DNA of 64,000 nt, taken from an uncultured Gammaproteobacteria bacterium. GTDB taxonomy: Bacteria; Pseudomonadota; Gammaproteobacteria; Pseudomonadales; Pseudomonadaceae. Location: assembly GCA_945612235.1 (NCBI GenBank), contig CALZAE010000001.1:1-64000 (forward strand), read 5' to 3'. Position numbers and translations under genes: made by a program. The notes beneath the pieces are model-generated. The model did not search any database. It saw only the letters and a program-made list of their open reading frames with translations, and was not told the DNA's origin. This document shows, piece after piece, positions 1 through 7,762 of the stretch. The first letter of the stretch is position 1. The number at the start of each line of letters is the position of its first letter.

Positions 1-124
1 GCTGTGATCCGTCATCAATGGAACGGGCGCTGATGGCCACATCATAGCCTTCACGGGCAAAAGCAATGGCTGTTGCCCGTCCAATGCCGCGGCTTGCGCC
101 GGTCACAAATGCAATTTTAGTCAC
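1..124 (-). CDS. Short-chain dehydrogenase/reductase, N-terminal part (runs off left edge)
   Basis: The 41 visible residues start VTKIAFVTGASRGIGRATA and carry the SDR cofactor motif TGASRGIG at about residues 8-15. The Ser-Tyr-Lys active site lies beyond the edge. A GTG start at 124 fits because the nearby ATG at 126 is followed at once by TGA, and an AGGAG sits at 131-135. It is the last visible gene of the minus-strand run that begins at 3422, about 30 bases after the flavoenzyme gene. By neighbourhood it probably oxidises or reduces a steroid hydroxyl or keto group; the substrate cannot be told from this fragment. Confidence 0.85.
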   Translation of the reverse strand, partial: MTKIAFVTGASRGIGRATAIAFAREGYDVAISARSIDDGSQ

Positions 125-156
125 ATGACACTCCTTTTAAATCAGCACAGCTGCAA

Positions 157-1212
157 TTAAGCCGGATAGTCGCTATAACCCACAGGACCTGGCGAGTATA
201 AAGTGTCGCGATTAAACTCAGTCAATACGCGACCCGTCTTAAAGCACTCAACCAAATTGGGGTTGGCGATATAATGGCGTGCAAAGGACACAGCATCAGC
301 GACACCGTTATCAACGGCTTCTTTGGCAGTTTCACCATCAAAACCATCATTGATAATTAAACCGCCCTTAAACTGTTCACGTGCTACGGTAAAAGCATCC
401 ACTTTACGTGTATGCGCACGCATAATGTGCAGGTAAGCCAGGTTCATGGGAGCAATACCATCGAGCAAGGCCTGTAAGGTCTCAGCTGGCTGACTGTCAT
501 ATACATCATTAAACTTATTGCCTGGACAGAAGCGAAAGCCTACTCGTCCAGAGCCAATAGCTTCAGACATCGCTTTAAGCACCAACAAGGGGAAACGCAC
601 ACGATTTTCCACTGACCCACCAAACTCATCGGTGCGCTGGTTGGATGTTTCTGCCATAAACTGCATCGGTAAATACCCACTGGTACCGTGCAATTCAACG
701 CCATCAAAGCCAGCTTCACGTGCATTCAAAGCGGCTTTGCGATAATCCTCAATCACAGCGTATACATCGCTGTTACTCAGCTCCTGCGGCATATCTGTTG
801 CGGCCATGCCGACGGCATCGGTAAACAGCTCAACTTCAGCTTTAATCGCTGATGGAGCAATGGTCTTAGAGCCAGCAGGCTTGTTATGGACAGTGGCCAC
901 ACGACCGCAATGCATCAACTGCAAAACAATCGTACCGCCCTCGGCGTGTACCGCATCGGTCACTCGACGCCATTGAGCGATTTGCTCAGCATTGTAAATA
1001 CCTGGAGTGCGGCAATAGCCCATACCGTCTGCCGAAGGTGATGTACCTTCAGCAACAATCAAGCCTGCATTGGCACGCTGCGCATAGTAATCAATCATTT
1101 CAGCCGTAGGTACAGCTTGATCGGTTGAACGACTGCGCGTCATTGGCGCCATCACCACCCGATTTTTTAATTTAAGATCGCCAAACTGGATCGGCTCAAA
1201 TAACGTACTCAT
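157..1212 (-). CDS. Old yellow enzyme family ene-reductase (NemA-like)
   Basis: This is a 351-residue single-domain FMN TIM-barrel protein of the usual length for the family. It would reduce an activated C=C bond using NAD(P)H. The family signatures VVMAPMTRSR near the N terminus and NQRTDEFGGSVENRVRF at 191-207 are present. The substrate-binding motif reads ELHGTSGYL: His175 and the proton-donor Tyr180 are kept, but residue 178, normally Asn or His and partner of His175 in binding the enone oxygen, is Ser. It follows the SnoaL-like gene by 9 bases in an operon of hydroxysteroid-modifying genes, so reduction of a steroid enone or dienone left by dehydration is the likely job. The fold is certain; the substrate is inferred. 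Confidence 0.85.
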   Translation of the reverse strand: MSTLFEPIQFGDLKLKNRVVMAPMTRSRSTDQAVPTAEMIDYYAQRANAGLIVAEGTSPSADGMGYCRTPGIYNAEQIAQWRRVTDAVHAEGGTIVLQLMHCGRVATVHNKPAGSKTIAPSAIKAEVELFTDAVGMAATDMPQELSNSDVYAVIEDYRKAALNAREAGFDGVELHGTSGYLPMQFMAETSNQRTDEFGGSVENRVRFPLLVLKAMSEAIGSGRVGFRFCPGNKFNDVYDSQPAETLQALLDGIAPMNLAYLHIMRAHTRKVDAFTVAREQFKGGLIINDGFDGETAKEAVDNGVADAVSFARHYIANPNLVECFKTGRVLTEFNRDTLYSPGPVGYSDYPA

Positions 1213-1221
1213 AACAACTCC

Positions 1222-1851
1222 TTAGCGGACACGAATTCTAGGTGTCGGAGCATTGCGCCGCATACCTTTGAGAAAACCGTCCAATGGCTGTGGCTGTGCA
1301 ACTTCTGGCAACGCATCATGCTCTGGTGTGTTGTTCCAGAACTCTTTCCATGACGGGAATAAATCATGGAAGGTGCCGTGATACGGCTCGCGTCCTGGCC
1401 AACGCATTTTCATATCGCCAATGGGTGGCTTATTCAGATCTGTGGCATACCAGTAGCACGGCAAGCGACGACGGAAATACCACACGCCATCAACACGCTC
1501 GTAATCATCCCAATACAGCATTTGCATGATCACCCACTCAGCGCCGGTTTCATGCTCATTCTTGGAATACACCACGCCAATGGCATGATCCGCATCGGTA
1601 AATTCAATAATGTGCTGACCAATGTGATGGGATGTACCGGTAAATTGATGACGCAAGGTGTCATCCACCCAAGCTTTGAGCTCAGCGCGACCGGTTTTAC
1701 CTTTACCCACACGAATGTCTGGAGCAAACAACCCGACATGCGCATCCAAATCACGCATATCCAGTGACAAGGAGTATTTACCCGCCAATTGGCGAATGGC
1801 TTCTGTCGACTCTAAACGATCGATACGCGCCAGCAGTTCATCTTGATTCAT
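1222..1851 (-). CDS. SnoaL/NTF2-fold protein, candidate steroid dehydratase
   Basis: This 209-residue protein has the SnoaL-like start (EAIRQLAGKYSLSLDMRDLDAH, residues 17-38) and the central TGTSHHIGQH (71-80) typical of NTF2-fold dehydratases and isomerases. Tyr26, Asp31/Asp35 and His75/His76 are candidates for the active-site set. The family includes the bile-acid 7alpha-dehydratase BaiE and the 7-hydroxysteroid dehydratases of bile-salt degraders. It lies between an SDR and an ene-reductase in one minus-strand operon, which fits a sequence of oxidise, dehydrate, reduce on a steroid hydroxyl. An isomerase role is also possible. Family assignment is firm; the BaiE-like reaction is inferred. 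Confidence 0.75.
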   Translation of the reverse strand: MNQDELLARIDRLESTEAIRQLAGKYSLSLDMRDLDAHVGLFAPDIRVGKGKTGRAELKAWVDDTLRHQFTGTSHHIGQHIIEFTDADHAIGVVYSKNEHETGAEWVIMQMLYWDDYERVDGVWYFRRRLPCYWYATDLNKPPIGDMKMRWPGREPYHGTFHDLFPSWKEFWNNTPEHDALPEVAQPQPLDGFLKGMRRNAPTPRIRVR

Positions 1852-1908
1852 GTTTTACAATCTCTTTTGCTGAATAAAAGGGTGCTCGAGTGACGAGCAC
1901 CCCCAAGA

Positions 1909-2679
1909 TCACTCAAGAACGGTATACAAATCTGAGCTACGACCACCATCCACAGGCAACGCAGCACCTGTGATGTATGAAGCTTCATCTGAAGCCAAGA
2001 ACACCACCGCATTCGCCAGTTCCGTTGCGCGACCCACACGCTTCATTGGAATCAGCTTAGAGGTGTTTTCACGCGCTGTATCATCGCTGAGCATACCCGC
2101 GGTGCCATCAGTTTCGATCACACCTGGAATCACCACGTTACAACGGATATTGAGTGCGGCGCCTTCAGAAGCAGCGGCACGGCTGAAGTTGGTCACAGCG
2201 GCTTTAGCGGCTGAGTAACCTGACATCCAAGCGGTACCAAAGGTGCCGCAAATGGAAGACAAGTTAACAATTGAGCCGCCATTTTCCTGCATCAACTGCA
2301 TGGCTTTACGGGTACCCCAGAAAGTGCCATCCACTGTGGTTTTAAAGTTCATATGCCAATCGTCAGTGCTCATCTCAGTCAGCGCGCCCCAAGTGTAGGC
2401 AGCGGCATTATTGACCATGATATCCAGCTTGCCATACTCATTAGCGACCGCATCAATGGCGGCGACAAACGCCTGCTCATCACTGACATCAGCGACTTTA
2501 TAAGCGGCTTGACCGCCCTGCTCTAAAATATTGGCCACTACAGCTTTAAGTGGCTCTTCACGACGGCCAAAAACTACGACGGTTGCGCCTTCTTCAGCCA
2601 TACGTGTGGCTGTTGCTGCACCAATACCTGTACCACCACCGGTGACAATCGCAATCTTATTTTCAAGTCTCTTTGTCAT
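1909..2679 (-). CDS. Short-chain dehydrogenase/reductase (steroid dehydrogenase candidate)
   Basis: A classical SDR of 256 residues: cofactor motif TGGGTGIG at 13-20, NNAA (in place of NNAG) at 90-93, and catalytic Ser141/142, Tyr155 and Lys159. Arg39-Arg40 after strand beta2 suggests NADP(H) rather than NAD(H). The reading frame extends upstream, but an AGGGGAA about 6 bases before the ATG at 2679 and the start of the SDR fold fix this start. It is the second gene of the operon that begins at 3422, with an 11-base gap to the preceding SDR. The likely role is redox of a ring hydroxyl of bile salts; the position (C3, C7, C12 or C17) cannot be read from sequence. Confidence 0.85.
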   Translation of the reverse strand: MTKRLENKIAIVTGGGTGIGAATATRMAEEGATVVVFGRREEPLKAVVANILEQGGQAAYKVADVSDEQAFVAAIDAVANEYGKLDIMVNNAAAYTWGALTEMSTDDWHMNFKTTVDGTFWGTRKAMQLMQENGGSIVNLSSICGTFGTAWMSGYSAAKAAVTNFSRAAASEGAALNIRCNVVIPGVIETDGTAGMLSDDTARENTSKLIPMKRVGRATELANAVVFLASDEASYITGAALPVDGGRSSDLYTVLE

Positions 2680-2690
2680 TTCAATTCCCC

Positions 2691-3422
2691 TTAATAGAAC
2701 GCCATGCCACCGTTGACGGCAATGTTTTGACCGGTAATAAAGCTGGCGTCGTCGCTGCCTAAAAATGCAACAACACGCGCAATTTCTAACGTTGTACCCA
2801 GACGACCCAAGGGAATCCCAGCAATCATTGAATCCATCCACTCTTGTGGAATGCCCGCCATCATTGGCGTGTCGGTTGCGCCAGGTACTAGGCTATTCAC
2901 ACGAATACCACTGGGCGCTAATTCACGCGCCGTGCTGCGGGTTAAGCCCATGATGCCGGCTTTGGACGCTACATAGTGGCTTGGGCCTTCACCGGTTTGG
3001 CCGGCTGTACTGGAGAAGTTCACAATGGCGCCGCTACCGGCTTTCACCATTAACTTAGCGGCTTCACGGCTGCACAAAAATGCGCCGGTTAAGTTGACAT
3101 TAATCACGCGCTGCCATGTTTCTAAGGTCGTTTCCAAGAACCCATCAACCGAACCAATACCCGCGTTATTCACCAGCAGGTCTAAGCGGCCTTGCTCTTG
3201 TTCAATACGCGCCATCAGATCAACTACAGCCGTTTCGTTGGTAATATCACACACCACGGCATGTGCCTTACCATCAAGGCCTTGCACTGTTTCTTCCAGC
3301 GCTTGGGCATTGACATCCACTGCGTACACAATGGCGCCTTGCTCAACAAAATACTGCACCATAGTGCGACCCATGCCTTGTCCAGCGCCGGTGACAACGC
3401 TGATTTTATTATTCAGTTTCAT
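2691..3422 (-). CDS. Short-chain dehydrogenase/reductase, first gene of the left operon
   Basis: A 243-residue classical SDR with TGAGQGMG at 11-18, NNAG at 85-88, Ser138, Tyr150 and Lys154. Asp36 at the end of beta2 (YAVDVN) points to NAD(H). The ATG at 3422 is preceded by AGGAAC; the 20 residues upstream in the same frame are not SDR-like and are excluded. The conserved operator at 3480-3497 lies 57 bases upstream with a -10-like GATGAT between, so this gene heads a transcription unit reaching at least to position 1. It probably oxidises a steroid alcohol, with the exact position unknown. Confidence 0.87.
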   Translation of the reverse strand: MKLNNKISVVTGAGQGMGRTMVQYFVEQGAIVYAVDVNAQALEETVQGLDGKAHAVVCDITNETAVVDLMARIEQEQGRLDLLVNNAGIGSVDGFLETTLETWQRVINVNLTGAFLCSREAAKLMVKAGSGAIVNFSSTAGQTGEGPSHYVASKAGIMGLTRSTARELAPSGIRVNSLVPGATDTPMMAGIPQEWMDSMIAGIPLGRLGTTLEIARVVAFLGSDDASFITGQNIAVNGGMAFY

Positions 3423-3453
3423 GGTTGTTCCTGTCTTGTTCTTAGTGTTATTC

Positions 3454-3497
3454 ATCATCGGGTTACATGCCCACACAAGCATCGTCTATTAAGACTA
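3454..3497 (-). promoter_or_regulatory. Steroid-regulon operator and promoter for the SDR/SnoaL/OYE operon
   Basis: The coding strand reads TAGTC-TTAATA-GACGATG (3497 to 3480), a match to the motif repeated upstream of the other units. A -10-like GATGAT (3454-3459) lies 20 bases downstream. The site overlaps the stop codon of the upstream Kst4D-like gene, so the promoter is embedded in the end of that gene. Confidence 0.75.
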
Positions 3498-4979
3498 ATC
3501 TCTGGCAATGTTCGCCGCGACGCTCAGCCCTGCTTGGCGGCCAAAGAATGTTGAATCGCCTAATGACATGCCTGAACTGTATCCCTCACCCCAACGTGGC
3601 AAGCCACACGCAGTCCGCCCTGCCGCATACAGACCTTGAATGGCCTGCCCATCGGCGTTTAACACCTCTCCAGTAGGCAAAGTCGCTAAGCCACCCAAGG
3701 TAAAGGCATGCCCATCAAAATCACCACTGCAGTAACTCAGTGCTGCAAAAGGCGGTGACAGCAAGGGGCGTAACCACTCATCACTTTTATGCAAATACGG
3801 ATCTTGACCTTCAGCCGCATGGCGGTTGAATTCATTGACGGTGGCAACCAGTGAGCCAGGCTCTAATTGCAACTCTTCTTCGATTTCTTCCCAAGTCTCG
3901 CCCACTGCAGCGATGGTGATATTGGGCTGAATAACGGGACGTGCAAAAATATCGTTATCCACCAGCAGCCAAGCGCGGCCATTGGGCTGACGCAACACAT
4001 AGTGCGCCACACGACCGTGGTAGCTGTCTTCGTTAATAAAACGCTGTCCGCGCTCATTGACAAAAATACCTTTCACCAAGGAAGCCGGCGGAAAGAAAGG
4101 CAAGGTGGCAAAAAACTCATGCATATTCAGCGTCGTTGCTCCCACACTGATACCCATGCGAATGCCTGAACCGTCATCATTGCCGCCGGTGACTAATTGC
4201 TCACACTTTAAAGCTTCAGGGGCGTAGCGCTTGACCATGTCGCGGTTACCAATAAAACCACCGGCACATAAAATCACCCCTTGACGGGCTTGTACGTAAA
4301 CCGGCTGACCTGCAATGCGCACTACCACACCTTGCACAGCGCCGTCATGATCAGTAATCAAGCATAAAGCACGGGCATCGTAGTGCGCTGTCGCACCCAC
4401 TTGCAGCGCTTGGTCACACAATTTCTCCATAAACAATTTACCGCCGCCCCAGCCGGTAAACTCAACTGTATGACCGCGTGGTGCAGGCTTGGCTTGCGCA
4501 GAAAACGGCCACGCCTTTTCATTACCTGACCAGATTAAGGTGTCATCTGTGGTTGGCTCAATCCATTTACCTGGTAAATAAGTACCTTTAAACGGCACAC
4601 CCTGAGCACCCAACCAATCAAAGTGCGCGCTGGCGTTATTGGCGTATAAGGTGACGCGATCTTGGTCGGCTGCGGGGCCACCTGACATCATTAAATAACG
4701 TTGTAAATCTTCAGTGCTGTCTTCAAAGCCATGCTTGCGCTGGATTGTTGTACCACCGCTACCACCGACATAAACTTCACCACCCGACCAACTGGCACTG
4801 CCACCGGGCGCACTGGCCACTTCAAAAATATCGACACTGGAACCGGCATTACGCGCTTCAATCGCAGCGCAACTGCCCGCCGCACCAAAACCAATAATGG
4901 CCACATCAGTCACAATGTCCCACTGGGGAACATCAGCTACGGATACAGGATGTCCTGAGGTTAATACTTTGCTCATCAT
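3495..4979 (-). CDS. FAD-dependent 3-ketosteroid dehydrogenase, delta4(5alpha)-type candidate
   Basis: A 494-residue flavoprotein of the KstD/fumarate-reductase family with the FAD-binding GFGAAGSCAA at about 30-39 and a C-terminal FAD motif ending in RWGEGYSSGMSLGDSTFFGR. Its length and the GGLATLPTGEV...GLYAAGRTACGLPRWGEGY block resemble delta4-(5alpha)-dehydrogenases (Kst4D/TesI) more than the longer delta1 enzyme at 56574-58286. It would introduce the C4-C5 double bond into 5alpha/5beta-3-ketosteroids such as 3-oxocholanoates. Upstream is an IS remnant and no copy of the regulon operator, so how it is transcribed is unclear. Family very sure; delta4 specificity is inferred from length and motifs. 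Confidence 0.8.
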   Translation of the reverse strand: MMSKVLTSGHPVSVADVPQWDIVTDVAIIGFGAAGSCAAIEARNAGSSVDIFEVASAPGGSASWSGGEVYVGGSGGTTIQRKHGFEDSTEDLQRYLMMSGGPAADQDRVTLYANNASAHFDWLGAQGVPFKGTYLPGKWIEPTTDDTLIWSGNEKAWPFSAQAKPAPRGHTVEFTGWGGGKLFMEKLCDQALQVGATAHYDARALCLITDHDGAVQGVVVRIAGQPVYVQARQGVILCAGGFIGNRDMVKRYAPEALKCEQLVTGGNDDGSGIRMGISVGATTLNMHEFFATLPFFPPASLVKGIFVNERGQRFINEDSYHGRVAHYVLRQPNGRAWLLVDNDIFARPVIQPNITIAAVGETWEEIEEELQLEPGSLVATVNEFNRHAAEGQDPYLHKSDEWLRPLLSPPFAALSYCSGDFDGHAFTLGGLATLPTGEVLNADGQAIQGLYAAGRTACGLPRWGEGYSSGMSLGDSTFFGRQAGLSVAANIARD

Positions 4980-5002
4980 ATGCGCCTATAATTAATGAAC
5001 TA

Positions 5003-5025
5003 CCCGCCACTTTAGAAGTGGGGGT
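5003..5025 (-). repeat. IS200/IS605-type right-end hairpin
   Basis: CCACTT-TAG-AAGTGG (5007-5021), flanked by C and G runs that extend the pairing, lies just downstream of the tnpB remnant's stop. Small subterminal hairpins of this kind mark the ends of IS200/IS605 elements. No matching left end is visible. Confidence 0.5.
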
Positions 5026-5028
5026 TTC

Positions 5029-5319
5029 CTAGGTAATACACAGACTTGATGGGGTGCGCTGCACCCCATCAGAGGTTATGCAAATTGACTGGGCTAACTC
5101 CCTCGTACCGAGGGTTTTTGTACTTGATAGCAAGTAGCGCAATCCTTCCTTGAGGATGTTGATACTGGCGTTATAGTCACGATCTAGAACAGCGTTACAG
5201 TTTGGGCATTGCCACTGCCGCATGGCAAGAGTGAGTTCACCCTTACCAAGAACATGATCGCAGCCTGAGCAGGTCTTAGAGGATGGAAACCATCGGTCTA
5301 TTTTAAAATAAACATATTG
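5029..5319 (-). pseudogene. TnpB (IS200/IS605 OrfB) C-terminal fragment
   Basis: Translation of the minus strand gives FKIDRWFPSSKTCSGC, then a second zinc knuckle CPNC, then DRDYNASINILKEG. This is the C-terminal zinc ribbon and last RuvC aspartate of TnpB nucleases. Only about 95 residues remain of a protein normally near 370-400, and the 5' end is lost where the terminator of the neighbouring operon begins. The fragment cannot be an active nuclease because the N-terminal domain and first RuvC acidic residues are missing. Residues after KEG run on for about 35 positions across structured DNA where a guide RNA (omegaRNA) scaffold is normally encoded. No tnpA is nearby. Confidence 0.85.
5048..5070. 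repeat. Perfect stem-loop in the tnpB remnant 3' end
   Basis: GATGGGGTGC-GCT-GCACCCCATC is a perfect 10-bp stem with a 3-base loop. It lies in the region that forms the 3' end of tnpB and, in intact elements, part of the omegaRNA scaffold. Confidence 0.6.
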
Positions 5320-5325
5320 CCAAGT

Positions 5326-5360
5326 AAAAAAGCCGACCTCTGCAATAGGGGTCGGCTTTT
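5326..5360 (-). terminator. Rho-independent terminator of the side-chain operon
   Basis: On the minus strand a GC-rich stem (AAGCCGACC pairing with GGTCGGCTT) is followed by a T run. It lies 28 bases past the stop of the acyl-CoA dehydrogenase gene ending at 5388 and closes the operon that starts at 11131. Confidence 0.85.
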
Positions 5361-5387
5361 ATTTAACGCTTCAACATGACTGCCCCA

Positions 5388-6554
5388 CTAACGCGAACGG
5401 GGTAAGCCAAGTCCAAATTGAGCGATCAGCTCACGTTGGATCTCGTTGGTGCCGCCACCAAAGGTTAAGGTCGGTGCTGCACGTACATCGTACTCAAGCT
5501 CACCCATTAAGAAGGCGGCTGCAGTACCGCTGCGCACTAAACCATTGGCGCCCACAATCTCAGTCAGCATGCGTAAAATCTCAATCACTGACTCAGAGCC
5601 GTACACCTTAGTGATGGACGCTAAAGCCACATCCATTTTGTCTTGCTCTAAATCAGCAGCAATACGGAAGTTGATTAAGCGCATGGCTTCCAGCTTGGTG
5701 TAGCACAGCGCTAAGTTGCGACGCACCCAAGCATGGTCTGTGGCACGTTTACCGCTTTCGTCTTCGGCTTTAGCCCACAAATAGACTTTACGGTACATAC
5801 CCACCACACGGTCAGCCCATGAACCTAAGCCTAAACGCTCATGGTTCAACTGCGCTGTGATCAGCTGCCAACCTTTGTTCAGCTCACCCACCAACATATC
5901 TTTAGGCACCACCACGTTGTCGTAATAGGACGCAGCGGTGTTGTTACTGGTGGTTGGGATGACAGTCTGGGAGAAGCCTTCAGTTTTGGTGTCAACGATC
6001 AGAATCGAGATACCTTTGTGACGGGCTTCTTCTGGATTGGTACGTGCCGCCAACCAAATGTAGTCCGCGCCATCGGCACCTGAAGTCCACATTTTGTTGC
6101 CATTGACAACAAAATGGTCTTCTTCAACTTTAGCTGAGGTTTTCAGTACGGCTAAATCACTGCCCGCACTGGGCTCAGAGTAACCAATCGCAAAATGAAT
6201 ATCGCCACTGGCAATACCGCCCAGAAACTTTTCTTTTTGCAGATCGGTGCCGTAGCTCATTAACGCAGGGCCTACGGTACTGATCGTCACAAAAGGCAAT
6301 GGCGCACCGACAATATTGGCTTCTTCAAAGAAAATCAATTGCTCAGTCGGACCATAGCCCTGCCCGCCGTACTCTTTAGGCCAGCCCACAGCCAACCAGC
6401 CGTCTTCACCCATTTGCTTAACGATTTTGCGAAACTGATCACCACCCTCAGAACCACGCAACTCATTGCGCAATTCAGGCGTCATCAGATGAGTAAAATA
6501 GTCGCGTACTTTTATTCGCAGCGCCCGCTGCTCGTCGGTTAAATCAACAAACAT
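5388..6554 (-). CDS. chsE2: Acyl-CoA dehydrogenase, catalytic subunit (ChsE2/FadE29-like)
   Basis: A 388-residue acyl-CoA dehydrogenase, the length of mycobacterial ChsE2. It carries the flavin-site motif YSEPSAGSDLA, NHERLGLGSW in the region that supplies the catalytic Glu of long-chain-type enzymes, and GGGTNEIQRELIAQFGLGLP at the C terminus. Its partner at 8151-9287 lacks these last two elements, so the two probably form an alpha2beta2 heterotetramer that desaturates the C22 (3-carbon) steroid side chain. It is the last gene of an igr-like operon with the aldolase 11 bases upstream. The family is sure; the ChsE2 equivalence rests on length, motifs and operon order. Confidence 0.85.
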   Translation of the reverse strand: MFVDLTDEQRALRIKVRDYFTHLMTPELRNELRGSEGGDQFRKIVKQMGEDGWLAVGWPKEYGGQGYGPTEQLIFFEEANIVGAPLPFVTISTVGPALMSYGTDLQKEKFLGGIASGDIHFAIGYSEPSAGSDLAVLKTSAKVEEDHFVVNGNKMWTSGADGADYIWLAARTNPEEARHKGISILIVDTKTEGFSQTVIPTTSNNTAASYYDNVVVPKDMLVGELNKGWQLITAQLNHERLGLGSWADRVVGMYRKVYLWAKAEDESGKRATDHAWVRRNLALCYTKLEAMRLINFRIAADLEQDKMDVALASITKVYGSESVIEILRMLTEIVGANGLVRSGTAAAFLMGELEYDVRAAPTLTFGGGTNEIQRELIAQFGLGLPRSR

Positions 6555-6564
6555 AGTTCGCTCC

Positions 6565-7743
6565 TTACGCTACGCCTAAAATAAGGCCACTGGTGGGTAC
6601 ACCGGTACCGGCTGTCACAACCACGTTTTCAACATTATCGACCTGGTTAACCGCTTGCCCACGCACCTGACGCACGCCTTCAGCCACACCGTTCATACCA
6701 TGGATATAGGCTTCGCCCAGTTGTCCACCGTGGGTATTGATTGGCAAACGTCCACCGCGTGCATGGTGTCCAGCACGAATAAACTCTTTCGCTTCACCGC
6801 GCTCTGCAAAGCCAAACTCTTCCAACTGCGGCAGTACAAAAGGTGTGAAATGGTCATAAATGACCGCAGTCTGAATCGCATCCGGACCTAAACCTGCTTG
6901 ACGATAGATTTCCTTAGCGACCACACCCATTTCAGGCAAGCCGGTAATATCATCACGATAAAACGACGTCATGCTTTGCTGACCGTGCGAAATACCTTGT
7001 GACGCACCTTTGATGATCACAGGCTTTTGTTGTAAATCTCGAGCGCGCTCCACTGAAGTAATCACCATCGCCACTGCACCATCGGACTCTTGGCAGCAAT
7101 CGAGCAGGTGTAAGGGCTCACAGATCCAACGTGAGTTCTGATGATCTTCTAGGGTGATGGGTTTCTTATAGAAAAACGCAGCCGGGTTGGTTGCGGCAAA
7201 ATCACGAGCCGCTACAGCAATGCGTCCAAAGTCTTCTGAGGTTGCGCCATACTCATGCATATAACGCTGCGCAAACATACCCACCCATGCAGCTGGGGTA
7301 TGGAAGCCATGTGGCATATACCAGCCATAGTTGACGTTTTCAAAAATTGGCGTTGAACCAAAACCATAGTCTCCGGTACCAAAACGGTACCAAGAGCGCT
7401 CGTTCATCGCGCGGTAAACTACAACTGTTTTTGCCACACCCGTCGCTACAGCCATAGCCGCATGCATTAGAGGTGCACAAGCTGCACCACCACCATGTGG
7501 TACTTGCGAGAAGAACTTAACATCCTTACAACCCAGCAAGCGCGCAATCTCATATTCAGGTACTTTATCAACCGAGTAGCTGCTAAAACCATCCACTTCA
7601 GAGGGATCAATACCCGCATCCTCTAAAGCTGCAAGCGTGGCTTCCATAGCCAGTCTCAGCTCCGTACGGCCTGAGTTCTTGGAAAATTCTGTAGCGCCAA
7701 GTCCAACGATAGCCGCTTTACCCGACAGGAAAGAATCACTCAT
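6565..7743 (-). CDS. ltp2: Thiolase-fold steroid side-chain aldolase (Ltp2/Sal-like)
   Basis: A 392-residue SCP-x/thiolase-fold protein. Catalytic thiolase cysteines are absent: the region aligned with the nucleophile reads PHGGGAACAPLMHAAM, without the CxSG motif, while the C-terminal NTHGGQLGEAYIHG block is retained. This matches Ltp2-type retroaldolases, which release propionyl-CoA and leave a 17-ketosteroid. Ltp2 needs the DUF35 domain of ChsH2, encoded two genes upstream. The start at 7743 was chosen over upstream in-frame codons because the protein fold begins at MSDSFLSGKAAIVG and a GGGAG precedes it. It overlaps no gene; chsH1 ends 19 bases upstream. Confidence 0.85.
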   Translation of the reverse strand: MSDSFLSGKAAIVGLGATEFSKNSGRTELRLAMEATLAALEDAGIDPSEVDGFSSYSVDKVPEYEIARLLGCKDVKFFSQVPHGGGAACAPLMHAAMAVATGVAKTVVVYRAMNERSWYRFGTGDYGFGSTPIFENVNYGWYMPHGFHTPAAWVGMFAQRYMHEYGATSEDFGRIAVAARDFAATNPAAFFYKKPITLEDHQNSRWICEPLHLLDCCQESDGAVAMVITSVERARDLQQKPVIIKGASQGISHGQQSMTSFYRDDITGLPEMGVVAKEIYRQAGLGPDAIQTAVIYDHFTPFVLPQLEEFGFAERGEAKEFIRAGHHARGGRLPINTHGGQLGEAYIHGMNGVAEGVRQVRGQAVNQVDNVENVVVTAGTGVPTSGLILGVA

Positions 7744-7762
7744 TTCTAAAATCTCCCAGTGC

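Larger units (their letters stand above)
4980..5387. other. Gene-poor stretch holding an IS200/IS605 3' remnant and a terminator
   Basis: These 408 bases separate the Kst4D-like gene from the side-chain operon. They contain a right-end-like hairpin (5003-5025), a 23-base stem-loop (5048-5070), the 3' end of a tnpB (5029-5319) and the terminator of the operon to the right (5326-5360). No complete gene and no regulon operator are visible. Confidence 0.7.

Noticed and set aside
3025-3492. A 155-codon plus-strand frame reaching into the operator
   Set aside because: Opposite the SDR at 2691-3422, whose motifs and codon pattern are clear; no independent support.
5029-5319. A functional TnpB nuclease
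   Set aside because: Only the last quarter of the protein remains, with no N-terminal RuvC or wedge domain.
6565-7743. Ordinary beta-ketothiolase annotation
   Set aside because: The nucleophilic Cys motif is absent and the gene stands with chsH1/chsH2, so an aldolase is the better reading; the same holds for 34586-35797.
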